Assembly: GCF_003429005.1 (NCBI RefSeq)
Contig: NZ_QVQV01000007.1
Location: 186,001-250,000 of the forward strand
Reading direction: 5' to 3'
DNA from: Paraburkholderia sp. DHOC27
GTDB lineage: Bacteria; Pseudomonadota; Gammaproteobacteria; Burkholderiales; Burkholderiaceae
DNA length: 64,000 bases
A program made the position numbers and the translations under genes. The notes below the pieces were generated by a model that searched no databases, was not told the origin of the DNA, and worked only from the letters and a program-made list of their open reading frames with translations. Positions 8,526 through 16,528 of the stretch are shown in pieces; positions within the stretch are counted from its first letter, which is position 1, and each line of letters opens with the position of its first letter.

Positions 8526-8968
8526 TGCGGCTCCCTCGCCTTCGTAGCCCCGAATGGAGATCCGGACGCAACCCCGGAAGCCGAGCCAGGCTCACCACCG
8601 GCCGCGCGCCCCGAAAGACGTTCGGCGATGCGGCGGCAGTACTCGCGCGGCATCACCAGCGGGCCGCCGCGCAAGGACTCGAGCGCCATGTCGAGCGCCA
8701 GCATGCGCGCCTGCAACCTGCAACGCGCCGAAGGATCGCTCACCGCGTTCAGTTCCTTCTGCAGATCGCACAGCGCTCGCAGTTGCTCCACGGCAGGCGG
8801 CACGAAGCCCGCATTCTTCAGGATGCGGTTCGCGACGCGCACTTCCTGGGGCACCAGGACATCGTCATCCAGCGCGAGCGGCGCGCCCGCGCCCGGTAAA
8901 TCGTCGAACTCACCACGCGCCGCTGCGGCGGCAATTCGCTGTTCGACTAACGCATCAAGCAATCTCAT
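8522..8968 (-). CDS. DUF1992 (DnaJC28-like) protein
   Basis: The 148-residue product matches DUF1992, the conserved domain of the DnaJ-subfamily-C-member-28 family, whose function is unknown. Diagnostic stretches are LLDALVEQRI at residues 2-11, GEFDDLPGAGAPLALDDD, and RVANRILKNAGFVPP. The start at 8968 begins directly at the family's usual N terminus; ten more codons are open upstream. The gene is coupled to tadA by a four-base overlap. The last 25 residues are poorly conserved and rich in Gly and Ser. Confidence 0.88.
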   Translation of the reverse strand: MRLLDALVEQRIAAAAARGEFDDLPGAGAPLALDDDVLVPQEVRVANRILKNAGFVPPAVEQLRALCDLQKELNAVSDPSARCRLQARMLALDMALESLRGGPLVMPREYCRRIAERLSGRAAGGEPGSASGVASGSPFGATKAREPQ

Positions 8969-9233
8969 CTGCAGTCCACTACGTTGCGGCCAACGCATTC
9001 TATCAGGGACCCGCGCGCAGATTTCAAGCTCCTGACTGACGATCCCTTCGGATTTTCGGATTCGGCGTATTTGAGGCGCGCATGTTGGCCGCTACGGTTC
9101 GGGGTGCCTGGCTGTTCCATTCGCTTCGTGCTGCTTCATGTTGCGTGTAGGACGGTCAGGCTTACACATTGCCTACGCGAGAGCCAACGGCCCGCGCCGT
9201 AGCGCGTTCTAACTCACCAAGCCCCGATTTCTC

Positions 9234-9497
9234 ATGTTCATCAAGTTGCGAAGCACCAACCGTCTGCTTTCGATCAGCCGGCAAACAGACCTGTCATTGC
9301 AAGGCGATTACGCCACCTCAACCCCCAGCGTGGCCCAGCGTAACAACGTCGCGCCAAAGCACGCGTCGCTCGCCCGCGTGCTCCTGATTGGCGGCGCCGC
9401 GGCCGTCGCACTCTCGGGATGCGGCGTATTCTGCGGCGCAGGCGGCGGCAGCGGCGGCGGCTTCGCCGGCGGGTGCGCCACCGGCATGCGTTTCTGA
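9234..9497 (+). CDS. Small Gly/Cys-rich putative lipoprotein
   Basis: This 87-codon frame encodes a polar stretch of about 45 residues, then a hydrophobic segment ending in the lipobox ALSGC, then a short tail GVFCGAGGGSGGGFAGGC rich in glycine with two further cysteines. No Shine-Dalgarno sequence precedes the ATG, so the true start may be a GTG nearer the hydrophobic segment, which would give a normal-length lipoprotein signal. Third-position bias supports coding. It is followed on the same strand, 121 bases later, by the TPR-ATP-grasp gene. I do not recognise a family. Confidence 0.5.
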   Translation: MFIKLRSTNRLLSISRQTDLSLQGDYATSTPSVAQRNNVAPKHASLARVLLIGGAAAVALSGCGVFCGAGGGSGGGFAGGCATGMRF

Positions 9498-9618
9498 CCC
9501 CTCTGCGTAAATTCCTGCAACGGGCGGGCGAACGCCTGTAATCTGGATGCCGCGCGCGCCGCCCCTTCCCCGGCCGCGCCATCGCGCATTGTCGTCACGA
9601 CGCCCATCCCGCAGGACT

Positions 9619-11130
9619 ATGACTTCAGATTCCAATCGCCGCCCGGCCGATGCGGACCGCTCCGCCATCGGCCACCCCGACAACAACAAGGCCGCTCCCC
9701 CAGCCGCCGCCGCGAACATGGCAGCCGCCGCGACCACTGCAGCCACCAACGCACCCACGAGCGCGACCACAAGCGCGACCACAAGCGATCAGGCAGCCAA
9801 CGAACCCGCAGCCGATACCGAACCCGCCGACCCCGCCCGCCAGCGCGCCCTGGCCGACGCATGCCGCGCCGCCGGCGACGAACTTGGCGCGCTCGCCCAT
9901 CTGATCGCCGCCCACACGCTGGATGCCTACGCCAGCCACGCGCCCGACGCCAGCGCGGCCAACCTGTGCGACGTCGCCACCGGCTATTTCATGAAAGGCG
10001 AGCACGAAACCGCCGCCCGCTGGTACCGACTCGTGCTGACGCTCGACCCGGAAACGGCCGCCGCCTGCCAGAACCTTGCGGCGATCCACGCAGGCGCGGG
10101 ACGGGACGCCGAAGCCCATGCGTATCGCCAGCGCGCGTATCGAATCCAGCGCGTCTTCGTCGAGCAGGCGCCCGGCCAGACGCGCCGCGTGCTCGTGCTC
10201 TGCGCGGGCGGCAGCACCGGCAATGTGCCGTTCGAGGCGCTGCTGCCAGGTGCCGTCAACTGCCGGATCAAGTACGCGATCGACTACGCCGCCGACGCGG
10301 AAGACGCCCAGTTACCGCCCTACGATCTCGCCTTCAACGCAATCGGCGAACCGGACGTCGCCGCGCCGCTCGCCGAACGCATCGCACGCTTTGCGAGCCG
10401 TTGCCAGCGGCCCTTGCTCAATCCCCCTGCGGCGATCGAGCCAACGGCGCGGCACCGCATGCCCACGTTGCTCGCCGACCTCGATAACGTTCAGACAGCG
10501 CCGTGCGTACGTATTGACGCGCCGCCGGCATCGCGCGACGCGCTGGCCGCCCTGCTCGCCGGGCACGGCATCACGCTGCCGGCGCTGGCCCGTCCCGCTG
10601 CTACGCATGGCGGCGAAGGCCTGGTTCTCTGCGCGAGTCTTGCCGCGCTCGAAGACCGTCTCCACGCACTGGACGGTGCGCAGTACCTGACCGCCTTTCG
10701 CGACACACGTTCGGCGGACGGCCACTACCGCAAATACCGGATGATCTTTGTCGACCGCGAGCCGTTTCCGTATCACCTGGCGGTCTCACCGCAGTGGATG
10801 GTTCACTATTTTTCCGCCGACATGGAAAGCCACGCGTGGAAACTCGATGAAGAGCGGCGCTTCCTGAACGATCCGGCCGCCGCGCTCGGCGAGCCCGCCA
10901 TGCAGGCGATCCGCGCCATTGGACGGCGGCTCGATCTGGATTACGCCGGCATCGACTTCACGCTATTGCCCGACGGCCAGGTGTTCGTCTTCGAGGCCAA
11001 TGCCACCATGCTGGCTCACTTCGAGCGCAACACCGGCGCGCTGGCCCACAAGAACCCATACGTGGCAGAGATCGTCGCAGCCTTCGAGCGCATGCTGACG
11101 CGTCGGACGGCGCGGTACATTGCAAACTGA
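9619..11130 (+). CDS. TPR-ATP-grasp domain protein
   Basis: The 503-residue protein begins with about 75 residues of Ala/Thr/Pro low complexity, then TPR-like helices (GYFMKGEHETAARWYRLVL, LDPETAAACQNLAAIHAGAG) at about residues 115-180, then a RimK/glutathione-synthetase-like ATP-grasp region at about 280-490. ATP-grasp features seen are KYRMIFVDREPFPYHLA, DLDYAGIDFTLLPDG and the metal-binding VFVFEANATM. Such enzymes form amide or thioester bonds through an acyl phosphate; the substrate here is unknown. The start at MTSDSNRRPAD is chosen because GCAGGA precedes it. It may be co-transcribed with the small upstream lipoprotein gene. Confidence 0.75.
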   Translation: MTSDSNRRPADADRSAIGHPDNNKAAPPAAAANMAAAATTAATNAPTSATTSATTSDQAANEPAADTEPADPARQRALADACRAAGDELGALAHLIAAHTLDAYASHAPDASAANLCDVATGYFMKGEHETAARWYRLVLTLDPETAAACQNLAAIHAGAGRDAEAHAYRQRAYRIQRVFVEQAPGQTRRVLVLCAGGSTGNVPFEALLPGAVNCRIKYAIDYAADAEDAQLPPYDLAFNAIGEPDVAAPLAERIARFASRCQRPLLNPPAAIEPTARHRMPTLLADLDNVQTAPCVRIDAPPASRDALAALLAGHGITLPALARPAATHGGEGLVLCASLAALEDRLHALDGAQYLTAFRDTRSADGHYRKYRMIFVDREPFPYHLAVSPQWMVHYFSADMESHAWKLDEERRFLNDPAAALGEPAMQAIRAIGRRLDLDYAGIDFTLLPDGQVFVFEANATMLAHFERNTGALAHKNPYVAEIVAAFERMLTRRTARYIAN

Positions 11131-11230
11131 TTTGGCCAACTGATCGGGCAAACTGAAGATCATCACGACAGGCAGTCCCGGCTTCCCTAAACTTTTGTAA
11201 CCACGACACGAGCATCAGGAGACGACTTTC

Positions 11231-12022
11231 ATGGACTTGAATCTGCGCGGAAAGATAGCGGTGCTGACCGGCGCGAGCGTTGGCATTGGCCTGGCAGTGG
11301 CCGAGGGGTTTGCGGCGGAAGGCGTGAATCTCGTCCTCGCCGCCCGTCAGCCGGAGCGCCTCGCCGATGCCGCCGGCCAGCTCGCAGCGAAATACGGCGT
11401 GCAGGCGGTGCCGGTTGCCGCGGACGTGGCAAGCGTCGAAGGTGTCGAGCAGATCGTCGCGGCCGCGCGTGAGCACTTTGGCGGCGTCGATATTCTGTTC
11501 AACAACGCCGGCACCGGCAGCAACGAAACCATCATGGAAGCGCCCGACGAGAAGTGGCAGGCGTACTGGGAATTGCACGTCATGGCCGCGGTGCGTCTTG
11601 CCCGTGGCCTCGTGCCCTTGATGAAGCAGCGTGGCGGCGGCGTGATTCTCAACAACGCGTCGATCTGCGCAGTGCAACCGCTTGGCTACGAGCCAATCTA
11701 CAACGTGACCAAAGCGGCCCTCTTGATGCTGTCGAAAAACCTCGCCAACGAGCTCATCAAGGACAACATTCGCGTCAACACCATCAACCCCGGTTTGATT
11801 CTCACGCCGGACTGGATCAAGACCGCGAAGCAGTTGACGCAGGACTCGGGCGGCGACTGGGAAGGCCATCTGCAACAGGTGGCCGACGAGCACGCGCCCA
11901 TCCGGCGCTTCGCGTCGCCGGCAGAGCTGGCCGATTTCATTGTGTTTCTATGCTCGGAGCGGGCCAGCTACAGCGTCGGGGCCGCGTATTTCGTCGACGG
12001 CGGCATGTTGAAAACCGTCTGA
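11231..12022 (+). CDS. SDR-family oxidoreductase
   Basis: This 263-residue short-chain dehydrogenase has the cofactor motif TGASVGIG at residues 14-21, NNAG near 90, a catalytic serine in NNASICAV, and YNVTK with the catalytic Tyr and Lys near 160. The C terminus ends VGAAYFVDGGM as in classical FabG-like SDRs. Substrate is unknown. An AGGAGA site precedes the ATG. It stands alone between the ATP-grasp gene and a convergent lipoprotein gene, with a strong hairpin at 12036-12059 in the gap. Confidence 0.88.
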   Translation: MDLNLRGKIAVLTGASVGIGLAVAEGFAAEGVNLVLAARQPERLADAAGQLAAKYGVQAVPVAADVASVEGVEQIVAAAREHFGGVDILFNNAGTGSNETIMEAPDEKWQAYWELHVMAAVRLARGLVPLMKQRGGGVILNNASICAVQPLGYEPIYNVTKAALLMLSKNLANELIKDNIRVNTINPGLILTPDWIKTAKQLTQDSGGDWEGHLQQVADEHAPIRRFASPAELADFIVFLCSERASYSVGAAYFVDGGMLKTV

Positions 12023-12035
12023 CGTCTACCGCACA

Positions 12036-12059
12036 CGTGGGCGCCGTGGGGCGCCCACG
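12036..12059. terminator. Bidirectional hairpin between convergent genes
   Basis: CGTGGGCGCC and GGCGCCCACG form a perfect 10-bp stem with a four-base loop, midway between the SDR stop and the convergent lipoprotein stop. It lacks a T tract, so it may act as a transcription barrier or RNA-end stabiliser. Confidence 0.6.
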
Positions 12060-12074
12060 CCCTCACCTTCGCCT

Positions 12075-12536
12075 TCAGTTAGCCGACAGATGCTGGCTCA
12101 GGAACGGTGCAAAGCCGTTTTGCACCGTGGTGATCTTCTTCACGCATTCGTCGTAGTCCGAACCCATTGCACGCTCCGGACCGTACATGCCGCGGCATTG
12201 CGCGTAAAGCGTGATGGTTGCGCCCGCACCCTTCGCCTCGCGCGTGGCGGAAAAGACCGCGTCGCCAGAACTGCTGGGCACGTCCGATTCGATTGCCACC
12301 GCGTCCGCGCGCACGATCGGCATTTGCGAATGCTGCGTCACGTAGCCCTTGGTCAACTGCCACGCCTGCTCGCATTGGGCTGCGTCCGCACACGTCACGA
12401 CGGCGCTGCGTTGCGCTTCTTCCAGACGGCGCTCGGAATGGGAGAAATCGTTGGCTCGCGCCGCTTCTTTATCAGCGGACGAGGCGCAGCCCACCAAAGC
12501 AAGCGCCGCTAGCCCGACAGCAATCATCTTTTTCAC
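12075..12536 (-). CDS. Putative periplasmic lipoprotein
   Basis: The product of about 153 residues begins with a lipoprotein signal, VKKMIAVGLAALALVGC, with the lipobox LVGC. The mature part has cysteines in TCADAAQCEQAW and later AQCRG and DECVKK, so two disulfides are possible. Three start codons are in frame: TTG at 12557, GTG at 12536 and ATG at 12527. GTG is preferred because it gives a normal n-region of two lysines. Similar lipoproteins of unknown function are common in Burkholderiales. No specific role can be given. Confidence 0.75.
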   Translation of the reverse strand: MKKMIAVGLAALALVGCASSADKEAARANDFSHSERRLEEAQRSAVVTCADAAQCEQAWQLTKGYVTQHSQMPIVRADAVAIESDVPSSSGDAVFSATREAKGAGATITLYAQCRGMYGPERAMGSDYDECVKKITTVQNGFAPFLSQHLSAN

Positions 12537-12661
12537 GGGTTGAAAGTCCAGAGTCAAAATCGAGGACGATTATAGACGGGCGCGCATGGCAACTACCGAA
12601 GTTACCCTCGCGAGCGCGCAGGCCGCAAGCAAACTCAGCCCGCCGCATAAAACACGGCCCC

Positions 12662-13876
12662 TCAGGACTTCGCCAGCCTGCCGCTCGTCGCCCGCTGCGC
12701 TGCGCTGCGTCGCGCCTTCAGCTTCCTGATCCAGATGACGAGACCGGTCGCGCTCAGCATGGCGACGATCAGACCCATCGCGCTGATCATGATGCGGCCC
12801 GCGAGACCAATAATACGGCCTGAATGCAGCGGGAATTGCGCCTGCAGGAAGATATCGCCGGCGCTGCCTTCACCTGGAATCGAACTGCCGACGCGTTGGC
12901 CATTGCGGCCATCCCAGTAGAGCCACGCCGTACCGAGACCCGAACGCACCACGTTGTCACCCGGCTGAAAAAAGCCGACGCCGAAGAGATGCAGCCCCTC
13001 GAATTCGAAGATCGCGCCCGGCGGTTCGTCCAGCTTCAGGTCGCGCCCCGTGGCGGCCGCCAGTGCGACCATGCGCTCGCGGCTCAGCATGGGCGCGGGT
13101 GGATTCGACGTCGCGCGCAATTCCGGATTGCTGGCCGCATCCGGCGCGAGGGTCGAAAAGAACGACACGATGGGGCGCACCACGGGTGCCTCGAGGTTCA
13201 TCGAAATGGAAGTGGTGGCGATGACCGCGAGCAGCCCCCACACCCACACACCGCCCGAGCGATGCAGATCGAACACCAGCGGATAACCGCCGCGCTGCAC
13301 GCGGAACGTGAACGACTTGCGCCACGTTCTGAAACTGGGAAAGGCGAGTACCAGTGCGATCACACTGTCGAACAGCCAGACGATGCCCACCACGCCCATC
13401 AACCAGACGCCGGTTGCGATGCCGTTCCCCGTGGTGGGCAAAAACAGCGTGTAGTGCAGTTGATAAATGAATGGCAGCAGATTGAGCCGCTTCACTGACA
13501 ACGCGCCCCACTCGCGGCGTCCCTGCACCACGCCCGTGCCGGGGTCGATGGCGAGCTGATTGAAGTCCAGCGCGTAGGGCTGATGCGTCGCCGGATTGAT
13601 TCGGGATGCTACACGAATCTGCAAGGTGCGCCCCGGCGCGACGCCGAGCGGCAGATAGGTGACACGCACGCGCGGGTCCGCCGCTTCGACGCGATTGGCG
13701 AGTTCGAGCGAAGAAAGCGCCGGCGCGTTCGAACGCGCGTGATAGAAGTCCGGATTCAGCAGGGCGTCGAGTTCCTCGTTCCACGCGATGATCGATCCCG
13801 TCAGACCGGACATGAAGAGGAACAGCGCCGTGCCGATGCCAAACCAGCGGTGCAGACGAACGAGGACCGGTCTCAT
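12662..13876 (-). CDS. PepSY-associated transmembrane protein (iron uptake/reductase type)
   Basis: The 404-residue inner-membrane protein matches the PepSY-associated TM (PiuB-like) family. It opens with LVRLHRWFGIGTALFLFMSGLTG, split by helix 1, and has further helices at about 145-190, 200-225 and 360-390, each with histidines (IYQLHYTLF, VFDLHRSGGVW) that may hold haem. These proteins often sit beside TonB siderophore receptors and are thought to help reduce or release iron in the periplasm. Here the receptor gene lies directly upstream on the same strand. The ATG at 13876 is preferred over a TTG five codons earlier. Confidence 0.9.
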   Translation of the reverse strand: MRPVLVRLHRWFGIGTALFLFMSGLTGSIIAWNEELDALLNPDFYHARSNAPALSSLELANRVEAADPRVRVTYLPLGVAPGRTLQIRVASRINPATHQPYALDFNQLAIDPGTGVVQGRREWGALSVKRLNLLPFIYQLHYTLFLPTTGNGIATGVWLMGVVGIVWLFDSVIALVLAFPSFRTWRKSFTFRVQRGGYPLVFDLHRSGGVWVWGLLAVIATTSISMNLEAPVVRPIVSFFSTLAPDAASNPELRATSNPPAPMLSRERMVALAAATGRDLKLDEPPGAIFEFEGLHLFGVGFFQPGDNVVRSGLGTAWLYWDGRNGQRVGSSIPGEGSAGDIFLQAQFPLHSGRIIGLAGRIMISAMGLIVAMLSATGLVIWIRKLKARRSAAQRATSGRLAKS

Positions 13877-13967
13877 GTCAGGGTCCCCCAAAGCACGCGC
13901 TGCGGCCGCAGCGTGCGCGCCGCAGCAGCAAGCTCGTACGTGGCGAACACCGTGACCGCGGCCAAGT

Positions 13968-16205
13968 TCAGAACTCCATCGTCGCGCTCATCACAGCCGT
14001 GCGGGTCGGTGATGGCGACACGTAATAGCCCCAGGCCGTGGTCCAGTAACGGCGATTGAGCAGATTGTTGATGCCCGCGCGCAACGTCACGTCCTTGCCG
14101 GCCACGCGCGTTTCGTACTTGCCGCTCAGGTCGTAGGTGACATAGGCCGGCACGAACTGGGTGTTCGCGGCGTCCACCGCCATGTTGCCCACGTATTTGC
14201 CGCCGAACGCGAGCGTAAGCGGACGTAGATATGACGGGTTGTATTCGACGCGGCCCGTCGCCGTGAAGCGCGGCGCACCATAAATACGCTTGCCTTCAAT
14301 GCTCGGATCTTCGATGTCCACCGCCTTCGCATCGAGCCACATCACGCCGCCCAGCACGCGCCACTCGCTCGACAGTTGCAGCCAGCCGCCGGCGTCGACG
14401 CCGGTGTAGCGTTTGGTGCCGTCCTGCACGAAGACGTTCTCGGTATTCGTGTAGTTGTAGCCCTGGTCGACACGGAACAGCGCCACATTGGCGCCCCACC
14501 TGCTGTGATCCGTCTTGAAGCCCACCTCATACTGCTTGCTGCGCAGCGGCCCAAACGTGGCCGGATAGTTGAGGTTGGTGTTCGAAGCCGAACCGCCCTG
14601 TTCGAGCGACTCCACGTAGCTCGCGTACACGGTGGAATACGGATCCGTCTTGAACATCAGCGCGAGCGTCGGCGTGACCGGATTCGCGCTGTATTGCGAC
14701 GTCACCGTGGCGCCCGGATCGTAGACGTTCTCGCGGTATTGCGTATAGCGCACGCCCAGCAGCGCCGAGAGACGCGAGGTGAACTGCACCGTATCGCTCG
14801 CATACAGCGCGGCCTGCGTGGTGCGCGACTGGCGATACAGGTCCTCGCCCACGTTCACGTCCGCGTTGCTCAGCAACGTGCTGCTATAGAGGTTGCCCGT
14901 GCCGAGACTAAAGCCTTCGTTCCAGCCTTCGCTATTCGAGTACTCGCTGGTTTGCGTCTGGTAGCCCGCGCCGATCACCACGTCATGCTTGATGCTGCCG
15001 GTGTTGAACTGGCCTTGCACCATCGCGTCGACGTTCTGATAGAAGTAACGCGTCATCGCCGCGTACAGCGTGTTCGAGTAGTCGCCCGCCTGGTCGTAGA
15101 CGTAAATCAGGCTGTCGGAATTGGTGCGGTTCTCCTTGGCGAAGCGGTACTTCAGGCTCGCATGCCAGTTGTCGGAGAGACGATAGTCGAGGCCCGTGCC
15201 GAACGAGGCCATTTCGGTCTCGTAGTAGTTCTGCGGCTGCGTGAGATCGCGATTGATCGAACTCGCATCCGGAATGCCCAGACCCGTGCCGAACATCAGG
15301 CCGAACAGTGTGCCGTTGGTTTTGCGCTTCTGATAGAAACCGTCCACGCTCCACGTGAGATCCGGCGTGATACGAAAATCGAGCGCGAGTGACGCCACCT
15401 GGCGCCGCACGTGACCATTCGGCTCTTCGGTGTTGCCATCTTCGTTGACGAGATTCAGGCGGAAGCCGAAGCGGTTGTCATTGCCGAAACGGCCGCCCAG
15501 ATCCACCTTCTCGCTGAACACACCGGCCGTTTCATAGCCAACCGTGACGCTGCGATACGGATCGTCCGTCGGACGTTTGAGCACGTAATTGACGATGCCG
15601 CCCGGCGAACCGAAACCGTACATGAAGCCCGACAAGCCCTTGAGCAACTGCACCTGCTCGAACGGTTCGAGCGAGAGGTCCGTGTCCCACGAAGGGAAAC
15701 TCTGACCGTCCACCTTGATGCCGTTGAGCGTGTCGATTGGCAGTCCGCGTACCGTGAACATCGAGTTTTCACTGACGCGGTTATTGCTGCTCTCCGACAC
15801 CGCGGCGTCGTATTTGTAGAGGTCGGTGGCGGTCGTCGCCATCAGGTCCTGAGCCTGCTCGCTCGTCTTGACGTCGGTGGAAAACGGCGTGTCGACCTGC
15901 TTGCGCGAACCCAGTGCGCCGGCGTCGATGGTCTTGCCTTGTTTAGCCGGATCTTCAGCCGAGGCCGTCACGCTGACTGCGGGCAGCGTCACCGCATCTG
16001 CGGCAACCGTCTGCGCCCAGCCCGATGTGGATAAGGACGACAGCGACAAGCCCACGCTGGCGAGCAGCGCCGGCCCGAGCATGGCAGGGGGGCGGCTAAA
16101 ACCCAGGCTTAAACCCCGACTCGAACCCCGCGGTAAAGCCCGCTTCGAACCCCGACCGGAACCACGGACGAAAGACTGACGTAAGGCAAAAGACAAATTC
16201 GGCAT
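13968..16205 (-). CDS. TonB-dependent siderophore receptor
   Basis: The 745-residue outer-membrane receptor has an N-terminal signal ending near GWAQ, a plug domain (residues about 75-230, with FTVRGLPID and the KGLSGFMYGFGSPGG loop) and a 22-strand-type barrel ending in aromatic MEF, the usual outer-membrane signature. It resembles the FhuE/FoxA ferric-siderophore class; the actual siderophore is unknown. The start at MPNLSFALRQ is chosen because homology upstream is absent. The signal region is unusually long and contains Arg/Gly/Ser repeats encoded by a degenerate 11-12 bp tandem repeat (about 16096-16168). A Fur-like element lies about 100 bases upstream. Confidence 0.9.
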   Translation of the reverse strand: MPNLSFALRQSFVRGSGRGSKRALPRGSSRGLSLGFSRPPAMLGPALLASVGLSLSSLSTSGWAQTVAADAVTLPAVSVTASAEDPAKQGKTIDAGALGSRKQVDTPFSTDVKTSEQAQDLMATTATDLYKYDAAVSESSNNRVSENSMFTVRGLPIDTLNGIKVDGQSFPSWDTDLSLEPFEQVQLLKGLSGFMYGFGSPGGIVNYVLKRPTDDPYRSVTVGYETAGVFSEKVDLGGRFGNDNRFGFRLNLVNEDGNTEEPNGHVRRQVASLALDFRITPDLTWSVDGFYQKRKTNGTLFGLMFGTGLGIPDASSINRDLTQPQNYYETEMASFGTGLDYRLSDNWHASLKYRFAKENRTNSDSLIYVYDQAGDYSNTLYAAMTRYFYQNVDAMVQGQFNTGSIKHDVVIGAGYQTQTSEYSNSEGWNEGFSLGTGNLYSSTLLSNADVNVGEDLYRQSRTTQAALYASDTVQFTSRLSALLGVRYTQYRENVYDPGATVTSQYSANPVTPTLALMFKTDPYSTVYASYVESLEQGGSASNTNLNYPATFGPLRSKQYEVGFKTDHSRWGANVALFRVDQGYNYTNTENVFVQDGTKRYTGVDAGGWLQLSSEWRVLGGVMWLDAKAVDIEDPSIEGKRIYGAPRFTATGRVEYNPSYLRPLTLAFGGKYVGNMAVDAANTQFVPAYVTYDLSGKYETRVAGKDVTLRAGINNLLNRRYWTTAWGYYVSPSPTRTAVMSATMEF

Positions 16206-16303
16206 TTTTCTTGTTGGCGGTGCGCGAGGCCGTCCGACGCTGGATGTCCGGCACGGCGCTCGGAGCGAGAAAGTGTTAAGCAGAAAGCGAATAGCGAGTC
16301 GCG

Positions 16304-16326
16304 AATGATAATGCGAGTAATTCGCA
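16304..16326. promoter_or_regulatory. Possible Fur-box-like element upstream of TonB receptor
   Basis: AATGATAAT (16304-16312) matches the core of the Fur consensus, and the adjoining TGCGAGTAATTCGCA (16312-16326) is a palindrome with arms TGCGA/TCGCA. The right half is a poor match to the 19-bp Fur consensus, so this is only a candidate for iron control of the receptor. Confidence 0.4.
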
Positions 16327-16528
16327 TCTGCAACACAATTCTTGCAATTTGCTTTCTTGTTTTCCAGTCCGGAAAGCCGCCTGAAACAGCCCTGCAACAC
16401 GCGCACCGCCGCTATCACCGTGATTCGTAAGGAAAAGCATGTGTCACGTGACTGACCGCCCGGGGGCCTCGCGCATGTACTAGAGTTAATGGCGACAGGC
16501 CCGAGATCACGGGTCGTCGGGAGGAGAC

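Noticed and set aside
13874..13967. Short minus-strand frame that ends ATGA-coupled to the PepSY gene
   Set aside because: About 30 codons without a credible start after the receptor stop; could be a decayed small iron-uptake gene, but evidence is too thin to call.
16304..16326. A full Fur box
   Set aside because: Only the AATGATAAT half fits; the other half does not match, so it is listed only as a weak candidate.
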